Of a DNA stretch of 64,000 nucleotides, positions 17,589 to 27,064 are shown one piece after another. How positions within the stretch are numbered: the first letter of the stretch is position 1; each line of letters begins with the position of its first letter. The stretch lies in the NCBI GenBank assembly GCA_021737275.1, contig JAIPEE010000001.1:199530-263529 (forward strand), in the 5' to 3' direction. Made by a program: the position numbers and the translations under genes. The stretch comes from Desulfobacterales bacterium. GTDB taxonomy: Bacteria; Desulfobacterota; Desulfobacteria; Desulfobacterales; JAIPEE01. Under the pieces are notes generated by a model that saw only the letters and a list, made by a program, of their open reading frames with translations, made no database searches and was not told the DNA's origin.

Positions 17589-19006
17589 ATACCTTCAAAA
17601 AAACCGTACATATGCTGATCTGTATTGGCTTTGTTTTCTTTACTGCTTGTACGGTCTACCATGGATCCGATCTGGAATCACCGGTGGAGCTACCCCTCCG
17701 GTTTAAGGCTTCCGGAACGGTTGAGCTTCCTGATAAATGGTGGCTCAGCTTCGAAGACCCTATTTTGAATGAACTTATCGACGAAGCACTTTCTGAAAAT
17801 TTTACCATGAAAAGTATATGGGATCGGTTGGATCAGTCACGTGCAATGGCTGAAATAGACGGCGCTGATATGTATCCGATGATTACGACTTACGGTGATG
17901 CAAGCCGCTATCAGACTAAGGATTACGGTGGAAAAAATTATGGAAATGACTATAATCTCGGCGTAGGCGCGAGCTATGAAATTGATTTATGGTCCAGGAT
18001 TCGCTCAACAAGGGAAGCCTCGGAACTGGAGGTTTTTGCTTCCGAAGAAGATATTCAGGCAGCGGCCATAACGCTGACAGCAGAAGTTGCCGGCACCTGG
18101 TACCGGCTGACCAGTCTCCAGTTTCAATCCGGAGTAATTGGTGAACAGATCAGTACGTTTGAAATGTACATGGAACTTATTCAGCAACGATTCCAAAGAG
18201 GACTTTCGCCGGCCATAGATCTGTTTCAGCACGAACAGGCATTAGAATCTTTCAGATCTCTTAAAATCCAGACGGAAATGGAAATCGGCCTACTCAAAAC
18301 CAGTCTGGCGGTACTGCTTGGACGAACGCCCGATGACATTTCGTTTTCTGAAATAAATCAGTTGCCGGGACTGCCCCCTATGCCCGAAACAGGAATCCCT
18401 GCTGAGTTAATACAGAAAAGACCTGATATTCGTGCGGCATACCTCAGGCTTCAATCAGCCGACAAGTATCTGGCTGCGGCAATCGCAAACCAATACCCGC
18501 AGATAACCTTGACGCTTGATCTGGAAAGCACGTACAGAAGTATTAGTAATATCATTGATGACTGGGCGACACACAGTATGAGCGCCGGTCTTTTTTCGCC
18601 GCTCTATGAAGGTGGTCGACGAAAAGCTGAAACGGAATATCAGAGAGAAGTGGTCTCAGAGCAACTTCATTTATACAGCCAGACGATTCTTGACTCATTC
18701 AAAGAGGTAGATGATGCCCTGTTTCAGGAATACCAGCAGCAAAATTATATCCGCAGTGTTAAAAAACAACTATCGTCTATAGAAAAAGCGGCTGAGGAAG
18801 CAAAAAAAAGTTACCGGGTTGGTGTTATAGCTTTTGACCGGCTTTTAGATATTCTATTGTCCCAACAGGACCTTGAAATTGAAGTGTTAAGCGCACATGG
18901 CGATCTTATTACTTATCGGATCAATCTTTATCGGGCTATCGGCGGCGGATTTGAATATATGCCGGATTATGTGACTGCACAAGCTTTGAATGACCTTACG
19001 GAGTGA
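17585..19006 (+). CDS. TolC/NodT-family outer membrane efflux lipoprotein
   Basis: Lipobox FFTAC, PDKWWLSFEDPILNELIDEAL, RPDIRAAYLRLQSAD. Confidence 0.92.
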   Translation: MNTFKKTVHMLICIGFVFFTACTVYHGSDLESPVELPLRFKASGTVELPDKWWLSFEDPILNELIDEALSENFTMKSIWDRLDQSRAMAEIDGADMYPMITTYGDASRYQTKDYGGKNYGNDYNLGVGASYEIDLWSRIRSTREASELEVFASEEDIQAAAITLTAEVAGTWYRLTSLQFQSGVIGEQISTFEMYMELIQQRFQRGLSPAIDLFQHEQALESFRSLKIQTEMEIGLLKTSLAVLLGRTPDDISFSEINQLPGLPPMPETGIPAELIQKRPDIRAAYLRLQSADKYLAAAIANQYPQITLTLDLESTYRSISNIIDDWATHSMSAGLFSPLYEGGRRKAETEYQREVVSEQLHLYSQTILDSFKEVDDALFQEYQQQNYIRSVKKQLSSIEKAAEEAKKSYRVGVIAFDRLLDILLSQQDLEIEVLSAHGDLITYRINLYRAIGGGFEYMPDYVTAQALNDLTE

Positions 19007-19015
19007 TGTTTTACC

Positions 19016-20077
19016 ATGCAGGAAACCTCATTAAATCAGCAGCAACGAATACTTTATCTTGATTTTGCTCGCGGACTGGCCATCCTCTTTATGATTCTGC
19101 AGCATGCAATGATCATGTTCGCTGTGAATAGTGGAGAAAGCTCTGAATTAGGAGATTTAATTCTTCTGCTTGGCACCGCTCCTGCTGCACCTGTCTTCAT
19201 GTTGATAATGGGTATTTTCTTTATGCGCTCAAACTCACAGTGTTTGAAAGCGGGTATCCTTAGAGGGTTTAAACTGATTTTCCTTGGATATATACTCAAC
19301 ATATTTCGTTTTTCATTACCCGAACTGTTAAGCTCAGGATCCATAGGAACAACGCAAAATGACGAATCGGCCATAGCTCTTTTCTTTGCTGTCGATATTT
19401 TGCAGATGGCAGGATTGTCTTTGATTGTTATGTCAATTGTGAGACGATTTTTGCCATGGCGAAAATTTTGGCTTGTGCTTGCAATTTTTATTGCCACAAT
19501 TTCACCACTTCTCTGGGGCTCTTTGGATAGTTGGCCCTTTACATCACTGCTATGGGGATCCGGTGAAAATGACGCTTTCCCTTTATTCCCATGGATTATT
19601 TATCCTCTGATTGGTATGTTTTATAGTTATAACGTGCAAAATCCCCAAAAGATCGGCTCTTTGATGAAGCAGTGGCCCATTTTAGGATTTACCATGATTT
19701 TAATCGGCGGTCTGATCTGGGGATCCTTTTCAAACAGCATAATCATCGAAGGAGATTATTATAGAAGCGGCCCTGCGGTTCACCTTGTCATTCTTGGCTT
19801 TGTATTTTTATGGTTACCGGCCTGCAGATGGGTGGTGATGAAAACACCGGATAACGTTTTTCTCCGGACGATCTGTCTCTGGAGTAAAAATGTCACTGTT
19901 GTTTACTTTATTCAGTGGGTTCTGATTGGTTGGGGCCCATTTGTTTTTGGATACATGGAACTCAGCCCAACGCCTGCGCTGGCTATCGGCATTGTTACTG
20001 TTTTTCTGACCCATTATATAACTAAGGTCTATTTATATTTTTTAAGTTTACCCCAAAAAATATCTATTCCTTTTTGA
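19016..20077 (+). CDS. Polytopic membrane protein, heparan-alpha-glucosaminide N-acetyltransferase/DUF1624-like
   Basis: N-terminal RILYLDFARGLAILFMILQHAMIMF and multiple TM helices. Confidence 0.6.
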   Translation: MQETSLNQQQRILYLDFARGLAILFMILQHAMIMFAVNSGESSELGDLILLLGTAPAAPVFMLIMGIFFMRSNSQCLKAGILRGFKLIFLGYILNIFRFSLPELLSSGSIGTTQNDESAIALFFAVDILQMAGLSLIVMSIVRRFLPWRKFWLVLAIFIATISPLLWGSLDSWPFTSLLWGSGENDAFPLFPWIIYPLIGMFYSYNVQNPQKIGSLMKQWPILGFTMILIGGLIWGSFSNSIIIEGDYYRSGPAVHLVILGFVFLWLPACRWVVMKTPDNVFLRTICLWSKNVTVVYFIQWVLIGWGPFVFGYMELSPTPALAIGIVTVFLTHYITKVYLYFLSLPQKISIPF

Positions 20078-20087
20078 GGTGGTCGTT

Positions 20088-20963
20088 TTATACCGGACAT
20101 GCCAACTCACATCTCCGACAATATTTAATACACTTATTTGTTTGTGAAACATCTTCCACGTCCACATCAGACGAATCCATCTCACCGGCTTCTATTTCAG
20201 CATTAACGATATCAGTTCCCATCTGGATATTACAATTCGACCTGCTGTAGCATCCATTTCGGCCGGGCAGTTTTGATATTCCCATTTCTTCTTCTAAAAA
20301 AACTGTCTTCTCAAAAGCATTTTGAGGACATGCCTTTCTGCAAAATTCTTCACAGGCATCACACGGATCAAAACCAATTGGACCGGTGGGTTTCAATTCT
20401 TCTTCCAGCAACATGGCCCGTAATCGAACACGAGGGCCAAAACCAGGCGTAATCAGAATATTATTTTTACCGATACAGCCAAGTCCTGCCAAAACCGCTG
20501 CATCCTTAAGATATATTCCGCCTTTTTCTATAAAGTAAGGCATCTTGTGGGTTTTAATGCCAAGCGTTGCCTCTATCCAGTCTGAAAGATCCCTGTTAAT
20601 TCTGATGAGTAATCGATTACCCGGCGTTCCTTTATAGCCATCCCACCAGTCAAGTTCAGGTCTATCTTCCGGGTGAGATACCGCAATCACCAGAACCGAT
20701 TTTGCATTTTCCGGCCAGTTTTTTTCATTTTCACCTGATTCACCTGGTGCTGAGCCAACACCGTCTGTTCCCATACCAATTTTTTTCAGAATTTCATGGG
20801 AGGGTGACTTTTTAAGAAGCTCAAAACTTGCAATGCCGGCCATAACTGCACCCAGCGCCTTAGCCTTATTAATTATCCGGGAACAATTGTCTGAATCCAT
20901 GATATTCCTCCCTCCAATACAGGCTGATTGATGAGTCGCATACTCATTAATATTTTTAATCAT
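20088..20963 (-). CDS. Epoxyqueuosine reductase (QueG)-like 4Fe-4S protein
   Basis: GLGCIGKNNILITPGFGPRVRLRAMLLEEEL and Cys-rich CDACEEFCRKACP / CIKYCRRCELACP motifs. Confidence 0.7.
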   Translation of the reverse strand: MIKNINEYATHQSACIGGRNIMDSDNCSRIINKAKALGAVMAGIASFELLKKSPSHEILKKIGMGTDGVGSAPGESGENEKNWPENAKSVLVIAVSHPEDRPELDWWDGYKGTPGNRLLIRINRDLSDWIEATLGIKTHKMPYFIEKGGIYLKDAAVLAGLGCIGKNNILITPGFGPRVRLRAMLLEEELKPTGPIGFDPCDACEEFCRKACPQNAFEKTVFLEEEMGISKLPGRNGCYSRSNCNIQMGTDIVNAEIEAGEMDSSDVDVEDVSQTNKCIKYCRRCELACPV

Positions 20964-21134
20964 TCGGATTCTTTTATCATGGCCCGGATTAAAAAATCTA
21001 CCTCTTATTTTTTAATTGACCTTTTTCAGGAATAGCTGCTAAGTTCGGATAACGGTTTTCAATAGTTTCCACATTAACTTTTATTCTTAATTTCAGAACC
21101 TTCACCGGCAATAACTTATTTAACTTGGTTTTAA

Positions 21135-22997
21135 ATGTTTAAAAATATATCAAATGTTTTTCTGTTTATTTTATTATTTTCTCTCCTGTTGTGCGCACCT
21201 GCCCTTTCCCTGGAAACGGTTAACGTTAATCAAAGTACTCAGCATTATCCCCTTGGACTGAATCTTGAATACCTTGAAGACCCCGGCGGAATGCTTTCCA
21301 TCAGGGATATAGTTTCCGACCAATATTCAGATAAATTTCAAAAGAGTGACAGCCCTGCACCGAATTTTGGATTTTCCGAATCTGTTTACTGGTTAAAATT
21401 CAAATTAAATTTTAACCTGCCGTCTTCAAAACTCAAATGGGTGCTTGTCCAGAAATATCCTTTTATTGACAGTATTACACTGTATGTTCCTGATGGCATG
21501 GGCGACTACACGGTAAAACTGACCGGCCGGAATTTTCCATTTACCAAACGCGATATCAAGCACAGAATGCCAAATTTCATCATGCCTGTTTCTGTCGCTT
21601 CTGCTGACAGGGAAATAACCTGTTATATGCGTTATTCCACAGAAAGCAGCATTGTAATACCGCTTCAGCTATATTCATATGATGCGTTCATAAAATTGGA
21701 CCATGAGTACCAGATTGGCCTCGGGGTTTTTTATGGAATGTTGCTGCTTATTGCACTCTATAGTCTTTTTCTATATTTCTTTTTATCTGACCGGAACTAT
21801 CTGTACTATTTTCTCTTTATCTTCTCTTTTTCCCTCTGGGTCATGAATCTCAATGGGACATCATACGAGTATTTGTGGCCTGAACTTGTCTGGTGGAACA
21901 AAAAGAGTTTTACGATTGTCGGCGGATTGTGTCTGTTCGGAATTATCAAACTGACACAGGCATTCCTTTCTACCAAAGAAAATACACCTCGGCTTGATAA
22001 TATTTTGTCGATCTTTTCTTATGGCTGTCTGGCACTTATGGTGCTAACTGTTTTTTTACCATATGCCCGTAATGTCCGATTGCTGATTCTGATTACATTA
22101 ACACTTCTTCCCATACTTATTATTACCAGTATATATTATGTTGTTAAGGGTTTTCACCAGGCCTACTTTTACCTTGCATCATGGATCATGTTGTTTGTTG
22201 GCGCGATTGTCTCGTCAATGAAAACAGCCGGCTTTATCCCCCACACCTTTCTTACAAACAATGCCATACAAATTGGTTTTGTATTTCAGGCATTCTTTAT
22301 TGCATTAGCGCTTACCGAACGTTTTAAAATTGCTGAATCCGAAAAAGATGATGCAAAAGCAGAAGCTGCACAGAGTTTGAAAAAAGCTGATTTTGTCAGG
22401 CATGAAATGATCGGCATACTGGAAGCCAGGGTTAAAGAGAGGACTCAAAAACTTCAGGAAGCAATGAATGAAGTCAGCCGCCAGAAGGAAATTCTGGAAA
22501 CGGTAGCTTCAACAGACCCGCTGACCGGCATTAATAATCGACGCTATTTTTATGAACATGCTGTCATTGAGTTTGACCGCTGCAAAAGACATGGACAGCC
22601 GCTATCGATTATTATGATAGATATTGACCACTTCAAGGGTATCAATGATTCTCATGGCCATAAAGTTGGTGACCAGGTATTGATTGATATGACGGCCGAT
22701 TTTTCAGAACGCATGAGAGGAAGCGATGTCTTTGCACGATTCGGAGGTGAAGAGTTTATTGTTCTGCTCCCCCAGACGGATCTTAAGGCATCTATGATTC
22801 TTGCAGAACGCCTCAGGCTGGCCGCAATGGATCTTCCCATTAAGGATGTTACAAAAGGCCGGAAAAGTTTTACGGTCAGTATCGGTGTTTCGGAAATGAC
22901 CGCCAAAGACAATGATTTTGATAAAGTTATTCAGCGGGCAGATGACGCACTCTACACAGCTAAACAAACGGGACGTAACCGGGTTTATAACGGATAA
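21135..22997 (+). CDS. 7TMR-DISM diguanylate cyclase
   Basis: Signal peptide, DISM-like extracellular part, 7 TM, GGDEF domain RGSDVFARFGGEEF with RxxD I-site. Confidence 0.92.
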   Translation: MFKNISNVFLFILLFSLLLCAPALSLETVNVNQSTQHYPLGLNLEYLEDPGGMLSIRDIVSDQYSDKFQKSDSPAPNFGFSESVYWLKFKLNFNLPSSKLKWVLVQKYPFIDSITLYVPDGMGDYTVKLTGRNFPFTKRDIKHRMPNFIMPVSVASADREITCYMRYSTESSIVIPLQLYSYDAFIKLDHEYQIGLGVFYGMLLLIALYSLFLYFFLSDRNYLYYFLFIFSFSLWVMNLNGTSYEYLWPELVWWNKKSFTIVGGLCLFGIIKLTQAFLSTKENTPRLDNILSIFSYGCLALMVLTVFLPYARNVRLLILITLTLLPILIITSIYYVVKGFHQAYFYLASWIMLFVGAIVSSMKTAGFIPHTFLTNNAIQIGFVFQAFFIALALTERFKIAESEKDDAKAEAAQSLKKADFVRHEMIGILEARVKERTQKLQEAMNEVSRQKEILETVASTDPLTGINNRRYFYEHAVIEFDRCKRHGQPLSIIMIDIDHFKGINDSHGHKVGDQVLIDMTADFSERMRGSDVFARFGGEEFIVLLPQTDLKASMILAERLRLAAMDLPIKDVTKGRKSFTVSIGVSEMTAKDNDFDKVIQRADDALYTAKQTGRNRVYNG

Positions 22998-23065
22998 TCT
23001 TCCTGCAAACCTTACCGGTTAACTGAAACTTAAGGGTTAGAATTTGAAATGTAAATGGAGAAATA

Positions 23066-23269
23066 ATGCCTCAATCCAACCTTAATGAAAATGACCGAAA
23101 AGGCCTTGAACCTCTTTTTATCAAACATGGCTGCCATAATTTTAGGTGTATTGCATCCAGTGAAATTGTTGCAGCCCAATGGGCCAGGGATTTGAACCTG
23201 CCACAGCCTGAATTGGAACGCACTGTTTTTCTTTCCGGATATGAACGGGCTTTTCTGACGATCAAATGA
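23066..23269 (+). pseudogene. Short ORF resembling DUF2284 with the central Cys-rich region missing
   Basis: N-terminal FIKHGCHNFRCIASSEIVAAQWAR and C-terminal LERTVFLSGYERAF recall DUF2284 ends; intervening Cys-rich segment absent. Confidence 0.45.
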
Positions 23270-24123
23270 AACCGGATTCCGGATATCTGCTTGAGATCCA
23301 CATTGCCGTTTTCCTGTTCGGGCTGGCCGGCCTCTTCGGCAAACTGATTTTGCTTCCGCCGGTCATTATTGTACTGGGCCGTGTTTTCTTTGCCACCCTG
23401 TTTCTTTCCATTATACTCGTCTATTTCAGGCAGCGTATTTTACTCAAACAAAGGTCTGATTATCTTAAATTGGCACTATCGGGCCTTCTTCTTGCCATCC
23501 ACTGGATCACGTTTTTTAAATCCATACAAATATCCACCGTTGCCATCGGCCTGTTAACATTTTCCACATTCCCTGTTTTTACAGCTCTGCTTGAACCAAT
23601 TTTTTTTAATGAAAAACCGGCATTAAAAGATATATGTATTGCCCTTACTGCCATGGCCGGCATTATCCTTATCACACCCGATTTTAATATTAACAGTCTG
23701 CATTTTCAGGGGATACTGTGGGGCATTGCTTCAGGATTCACCTTTGCGATACTTTCAATACTCAACAGAAAATATGTTCAGATATATTCGGGGATGGTTA
23801 TCGCATTTTATCAGGATCTGTTTGCTACAATTATTTTGACACCGTTTCTGTTTGTTTCACCCACCTCTTTTGCTATAAGGGAACTGTTTCTGCTTTTCCT
23901 GCTGGGTATTTTTTGTACCGGTATTGCCCATGCGATGTTTATAAAAAGCCTTGGCCGAATTCGTGTACAGACTGCAAGTATCATTGCATGCCTTGAACCT
24001 GTTTACGGCATTACTGCAGCGTTGCTTTTACTTAATGAGATACCGTCATTAAAAATGATTACCGGCGGTTTAATAATAGTTTCAATCACATTTTATGTGA
24101 GTGTTACACAAAACCCGGCGTAA
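23266..24123 (+). CDS. EamA/DMT-family transporter
   Basis: 10-TM DMT pattern with two EamA repeats. Confidence 0.88.
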   Translation: MKPDSGYLLEIHIAVFLFGLAGLFGKLILLPPVIIVLGRVFFATLFLSIILVYFRQRILLKQRSDYLKLALSGLLLAIHWITFFKSIQISTVAIGLLTFSTFPVFTALLEPIFFNEKPALKDICIALTAMAGIILITPDFNINSLHFQGILWGIASGFTFAILSILNRKYVQIYSGMVIAFYQDLFATIILTPFLFVSPTSFAIRELFLLFLLGIFCTGIAHAMFIKSLGRIRVQTASIIACLEPVYGITAALLLLNEIPSLKMITGGLIIVSITFYVSVTQNPA

Positions 24124-24134
24124 GCATTTTAATA

Positions 24135-24148
24135 ATAGTGATCACTAT
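24135..24148. promoter_or_regulatory. 14-bp perfect palindrome ATAGTGATCACTAT, candidate operator
   Basis: Lies upstream of the flavoprotein gene start at 24172. Confidence 0.45.
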
Positions 24149-24171
24149 CCGTTTCAAAGGGAGGCACCAAA

Positions 24172-24879
24172 ATGGTTGAGATTTTAGGCGTAAGTTCAGG
24201 AAGAGACAGCAAGGTCACAGAGTCACTTATCAGAGCCATCCTTGAAGGGACGGGAAAAGCATATGAGTTTATAAGCCTTTCCGGGAAATTAATCAGGCCA
24301 TGTGAAGCATGTAACGGGTGTGTTGGAAATAACCGGTGCATTCTGGATGATGATTTTCAGGAGGTGATCGAAAAATGTTATCAGGCAAAAGCCATTGTTT
24401 TTGGCGCACCCAATCACTGGGATCACATGAATGCCAAGGGGCATGCGTTCTGGGAACGGGCCTGTTTTTCGGGCAGGCATAATTCCGTTTTTCCGCTGGA
24501 AGGGAAGCTGGGTGTCATTGCTGCAGTCGCAGGTACAGGAAATGGACAACCTGTTATCGATGATATTGAGGCATACTTTGAAGACGCCGGAATTCATATT
24601 GTTGAAGAAATTTCCGTTCAGGGTGAGTATGCCTGCTTTACCTGCGGACATGGGAACCATTGTCCTGTTGGCGGCGTTGTGGATATGTACCCATTGGGCA
24701 CCGTTATAAAACCGGAAAATATCCCATCACTTATAAACCAGCATCCTGACAAACAGAATCTTCCGGATGAAGAACGTAATCGTCTTAACTATGCCCGGAA
24801 AATGGGCGAAATATTGAGCAAGGTGCTTGAAACAAAAACGGCAAAACAGGAGAAATTTACCCGTATAACTATTGAATAA
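24172..24879 (+). CDS. NADPH-dependent FMN reductase / iron-sulfur flavoprotein-like
   Basis: ILGVSSGRDSKVTESLIRAIL, CEACNGCVGNNRCILDDDF, AIVFGAPNHWDHMNA. Confidence 0.82.
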   Translation: MVEILGVSSGRDSKVTESLIRAILEGTGKAYEFISLSGKLIRPCEACNGCVGNNRCILDDDFQEVIEKCYQAKAIVFGAPNHWDHMNAKGHAFWERACFSGRHNSVFPLEGKLGVIAAVAGTGNGQPVIDDIEAYFEDAGIHIVEEISVQGEYACFTCGHGNHCPVGGVVDMYPLGTVIKPENIPSLINQHPDKQNLPDEERNRLNYARKMGEILSKVLETKTAKQEKFTRITIE

Positions 24880-24940
24880 TTTTCCATGATAATAATATTT
24901 ACAACCAACAGATAATTTACTGATATTATAAGTTGTTTAA

Positions 24941-25843
24941 ATGAACATAGGAATCCTGCTTGCTATTTGCGCCTATACGATCTGGGGGCTGCTTCCAATA
25001 TTCTGGAAGGCGCTTCAAGGCGTTTCTGCATTTCAAATCCTCTGCCATAGAATGGTTTGGGCTCTTGTTTTTGTTATATTCCTTCTAATTTTTAGAAAAC
25101 ATCTTTCCTGGATTCGGAGCACCTTAAGAGATAAAACGGCTCTTTTAACTTTTCTGGGGACCTCATGTATTTTGGCTGTAAACTGGTTGACCTATCTTTG
25201 GGCGGTTAATTCCGGATATATTGTGGAAGCGAGCCTGGGATATTTTATTAATCCGATCCTGAATGTTCTGCTTGGTGTCATCTTTTTAAAGGAACGACTT
25301 CGACCGCTTCAGTGGATGGCTGTTGCCATTGCCGCCTGCGGTGTATTCTACCTGACAGTCAAGTACGGGCGGTTTCCCTGGATAGCGGTCACGCTTGCAC
25401 TGACATTCGGTTTTTACGGGTTAATAAGAAAAGCTTCTCCCATTGGCGCCCTTGAGGGGCTCACCCTTGAAACAGGATTTCTCTTTATTCCTTCCATCCT
25501 TTGCATTCTATTTTTTGAAACTTCCGGAAGTGGCGCACTGGGACAAGGTGAAACGGCTGTCCACATCCTACTGCCGCTTTCCGGTATTGCCACAGCAATG
25601 CCGCTTCTTTTATTTGCTGCTGCGGCAAAACGAATTAAGCTCTCCACGCTGGGCGTAATTCAATATATGGCGCCAACATGCCAGCTCTTGTTAGGTATCT
25701 TTATGTATAAAGAATCGTTTCCGGCTGATCGGGCCGTTGGATTCATTCTGGTATGGTGCTCACTGCTCATCTATATTATTGATGGTCTCTTCCTTCAGCG
25801 AAATAATATTGAACGGTATCAACAGAATAAACATTCCAACTGA
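24941..25843 (+). CDS. rarD: RarD-type EamA transporter
   Basis: GILLAICAYTIWGLLPIFWKALQGVSAFQILCHRMVWALVF; GYFINPILNVLLGVIFLKERLR. Confidence 0.88.
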   Translation: MNIGILLAICAYTIWGLLPIFWKALQGVSAFQILCHRMVWALVFVIFLLIFRKHLSWIRSTLRDKTALLTFLGTSCILAVNWLTYLWAVNSGYIVEASLGYFINPILNVLLGVIFLKERLRPLQWMAVAIAACGVFYLTVKYGRFPWIAVTLALTFGFYGLIRKASPIGALEGLTLETGFLFIPSILCILFFETSGSGALGQGETAVHILLPLSGIATAMPLLLFAAAAKRIKLSTLGVIQYMAPTCQLLLGIFMYKESFPADRAVGFILVWCSLLIYIIDGLFLQRNNIERYQQNKHSN

Positions 25844-26066
25844 CGATATTTCATATTATCAGCTATTTTAATTCTGAACTGAACACTGACATAGCGCTTT
25901 CCATTGGGCAGACACACAACATTGAAGATGTTGATACTATTTGCTCATATCAAAACCGGTATCTTCTTCTCTTGTCCTTTTTCCGGCTGTTGACCTGCCG
26001 GTACATCTGGTGATACATATCATCAATGTTTTATTAACTTCAAAATCAGCATAGAGGTAATTTTTT

Positions 26067-26945
26067 ATGAAGATAATCGACGCCCATATGCACTTTTCCA
26101 ATCTTGAATCATTTAAGTATACCGCAGATAATATTTCCAAACTGGATTATTCTGCCAGAGGTTTAAAAAAAGAGTTCCGGGATTCAAATGTTATTCTCGG
26201 GGTCGGCATGGGGGTAACTGAAGCTGAAAGGGGATCCTTCCCCTGCGCAAAAGCAGAGAACCCCATGGGTCTTGACCTGGGAACGCGCACACCGGCCAAC
26301 GTGGCCTGTTGTGTCGGCATAAACCCTGTCCAGCTTGAATATGGTAACCGGGATAAAATTCTTTCCGTAATTGAAAAGACACTTAAAAGAAAAAATATTG
26401 TCGGTATAAAAATCTATGCAGGTTATTACCATTTTTATGTTTATGACAATATCTATGAGCCGGTTTATGAACTGGCTGCACAGTATAAACTGCCGGTGGT
26501 CTTCCATGGCGGAGATCCATATTCCGAAAAAGCGCTTCTGAAATATTCACATCCGCTGGCCGTGGATGAACTGGCCATGATGCACCGGGATGTTAACTTT
26601 GTCATTGCCCATATGGGTAACCCATGGGTAATGGATACAGCCAATGTCGTTTTAAAAAATGAAAATGTCTTTACCGATATGTCCGGCCTGTTTGTTGGGG
26701 ACAAGATCCAGATCCAAAGCATTCTTCAGGAGCCGCTTCAGTATCAATATCTGAAGACGGCCATGCTGTTCACTTCCAATTTTGACAAATATCTGTTTGG
26801 AACAGACTGGCCCCTTGCTCCGATAAAGCCATATGCAAACCTGATCAAACAGATTGTACCTGAAAAACACTATGAAAAAGTATTTTATAATAATGCATTG
26901 AATGTTTTTCCAAAGATAAAGGCGCTTCTTGGAGACATCCGCTAA
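26067..26945 (+). CDS. Amidohydrolase family (TIM-barrel) protein
   Basis: IIDAHMHFSNLE, LPVVFHGGDPYSEKALLKYSHP, LFGTDWPLAPI. Confidence 0.88.
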   Translation: MKIIDAHMHFSNLESFKYTADNISKLDYSARGLKKEFRDSNVILGVGMGVTEAERGSFPCAKAENPMGLDLGTRTPANVACCVGINPVQLEYGNRDKILSVIEKTLKRKNIVGIKIYAGYYHFYVYDNIYEPVYELAAQYKLPVVFHGGDPYSEKALLKYSHPLAVDELAMMHRDVNFVIAHMGNPWVMDTANVVLKNENVFTDMSGLFVGDKIQIQSILQEPLQYQYLKTAMLFTSNFDKYLFGTDWPLAPIKPYANLIKQIVPEKHYEKVFYNNALNVFPKIKALLGDIR

Positions 26946-26959
26946 ACCGGTTTCATCAT

Positions 26960-27060
26960 CGGACAAACAGACTAAAACCGTCCGCATTTTCAATCTGTCT
27001 GTTGGGCTGGTATCCTTAATACCTGCATGGTAGTCGGGCTCATACCCCTAAAAGGAGAGC
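26960..27060 (+). promoter_or_regulatory. Structured 5' leader of the purine permease operon, candidate cis-regulatory RNA
   Basis: CGGAC/GTCCG and AACAGAC/GTCTGTT stems (pseudoknot or alternative), GGTAT-CCTTA-ATACC hairpin, second ATACC partner at 27042-27046. Confidence 0.5.
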
Positions 27061-27064
27061 TTAA

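Noticed and set aside
26946-27064. Classical purine riboswitch before the NCS2 permease.
   Set aside because: The conserved three-way junction and loop-loop signature could not be found; reported instead as an unassigned structured leader.
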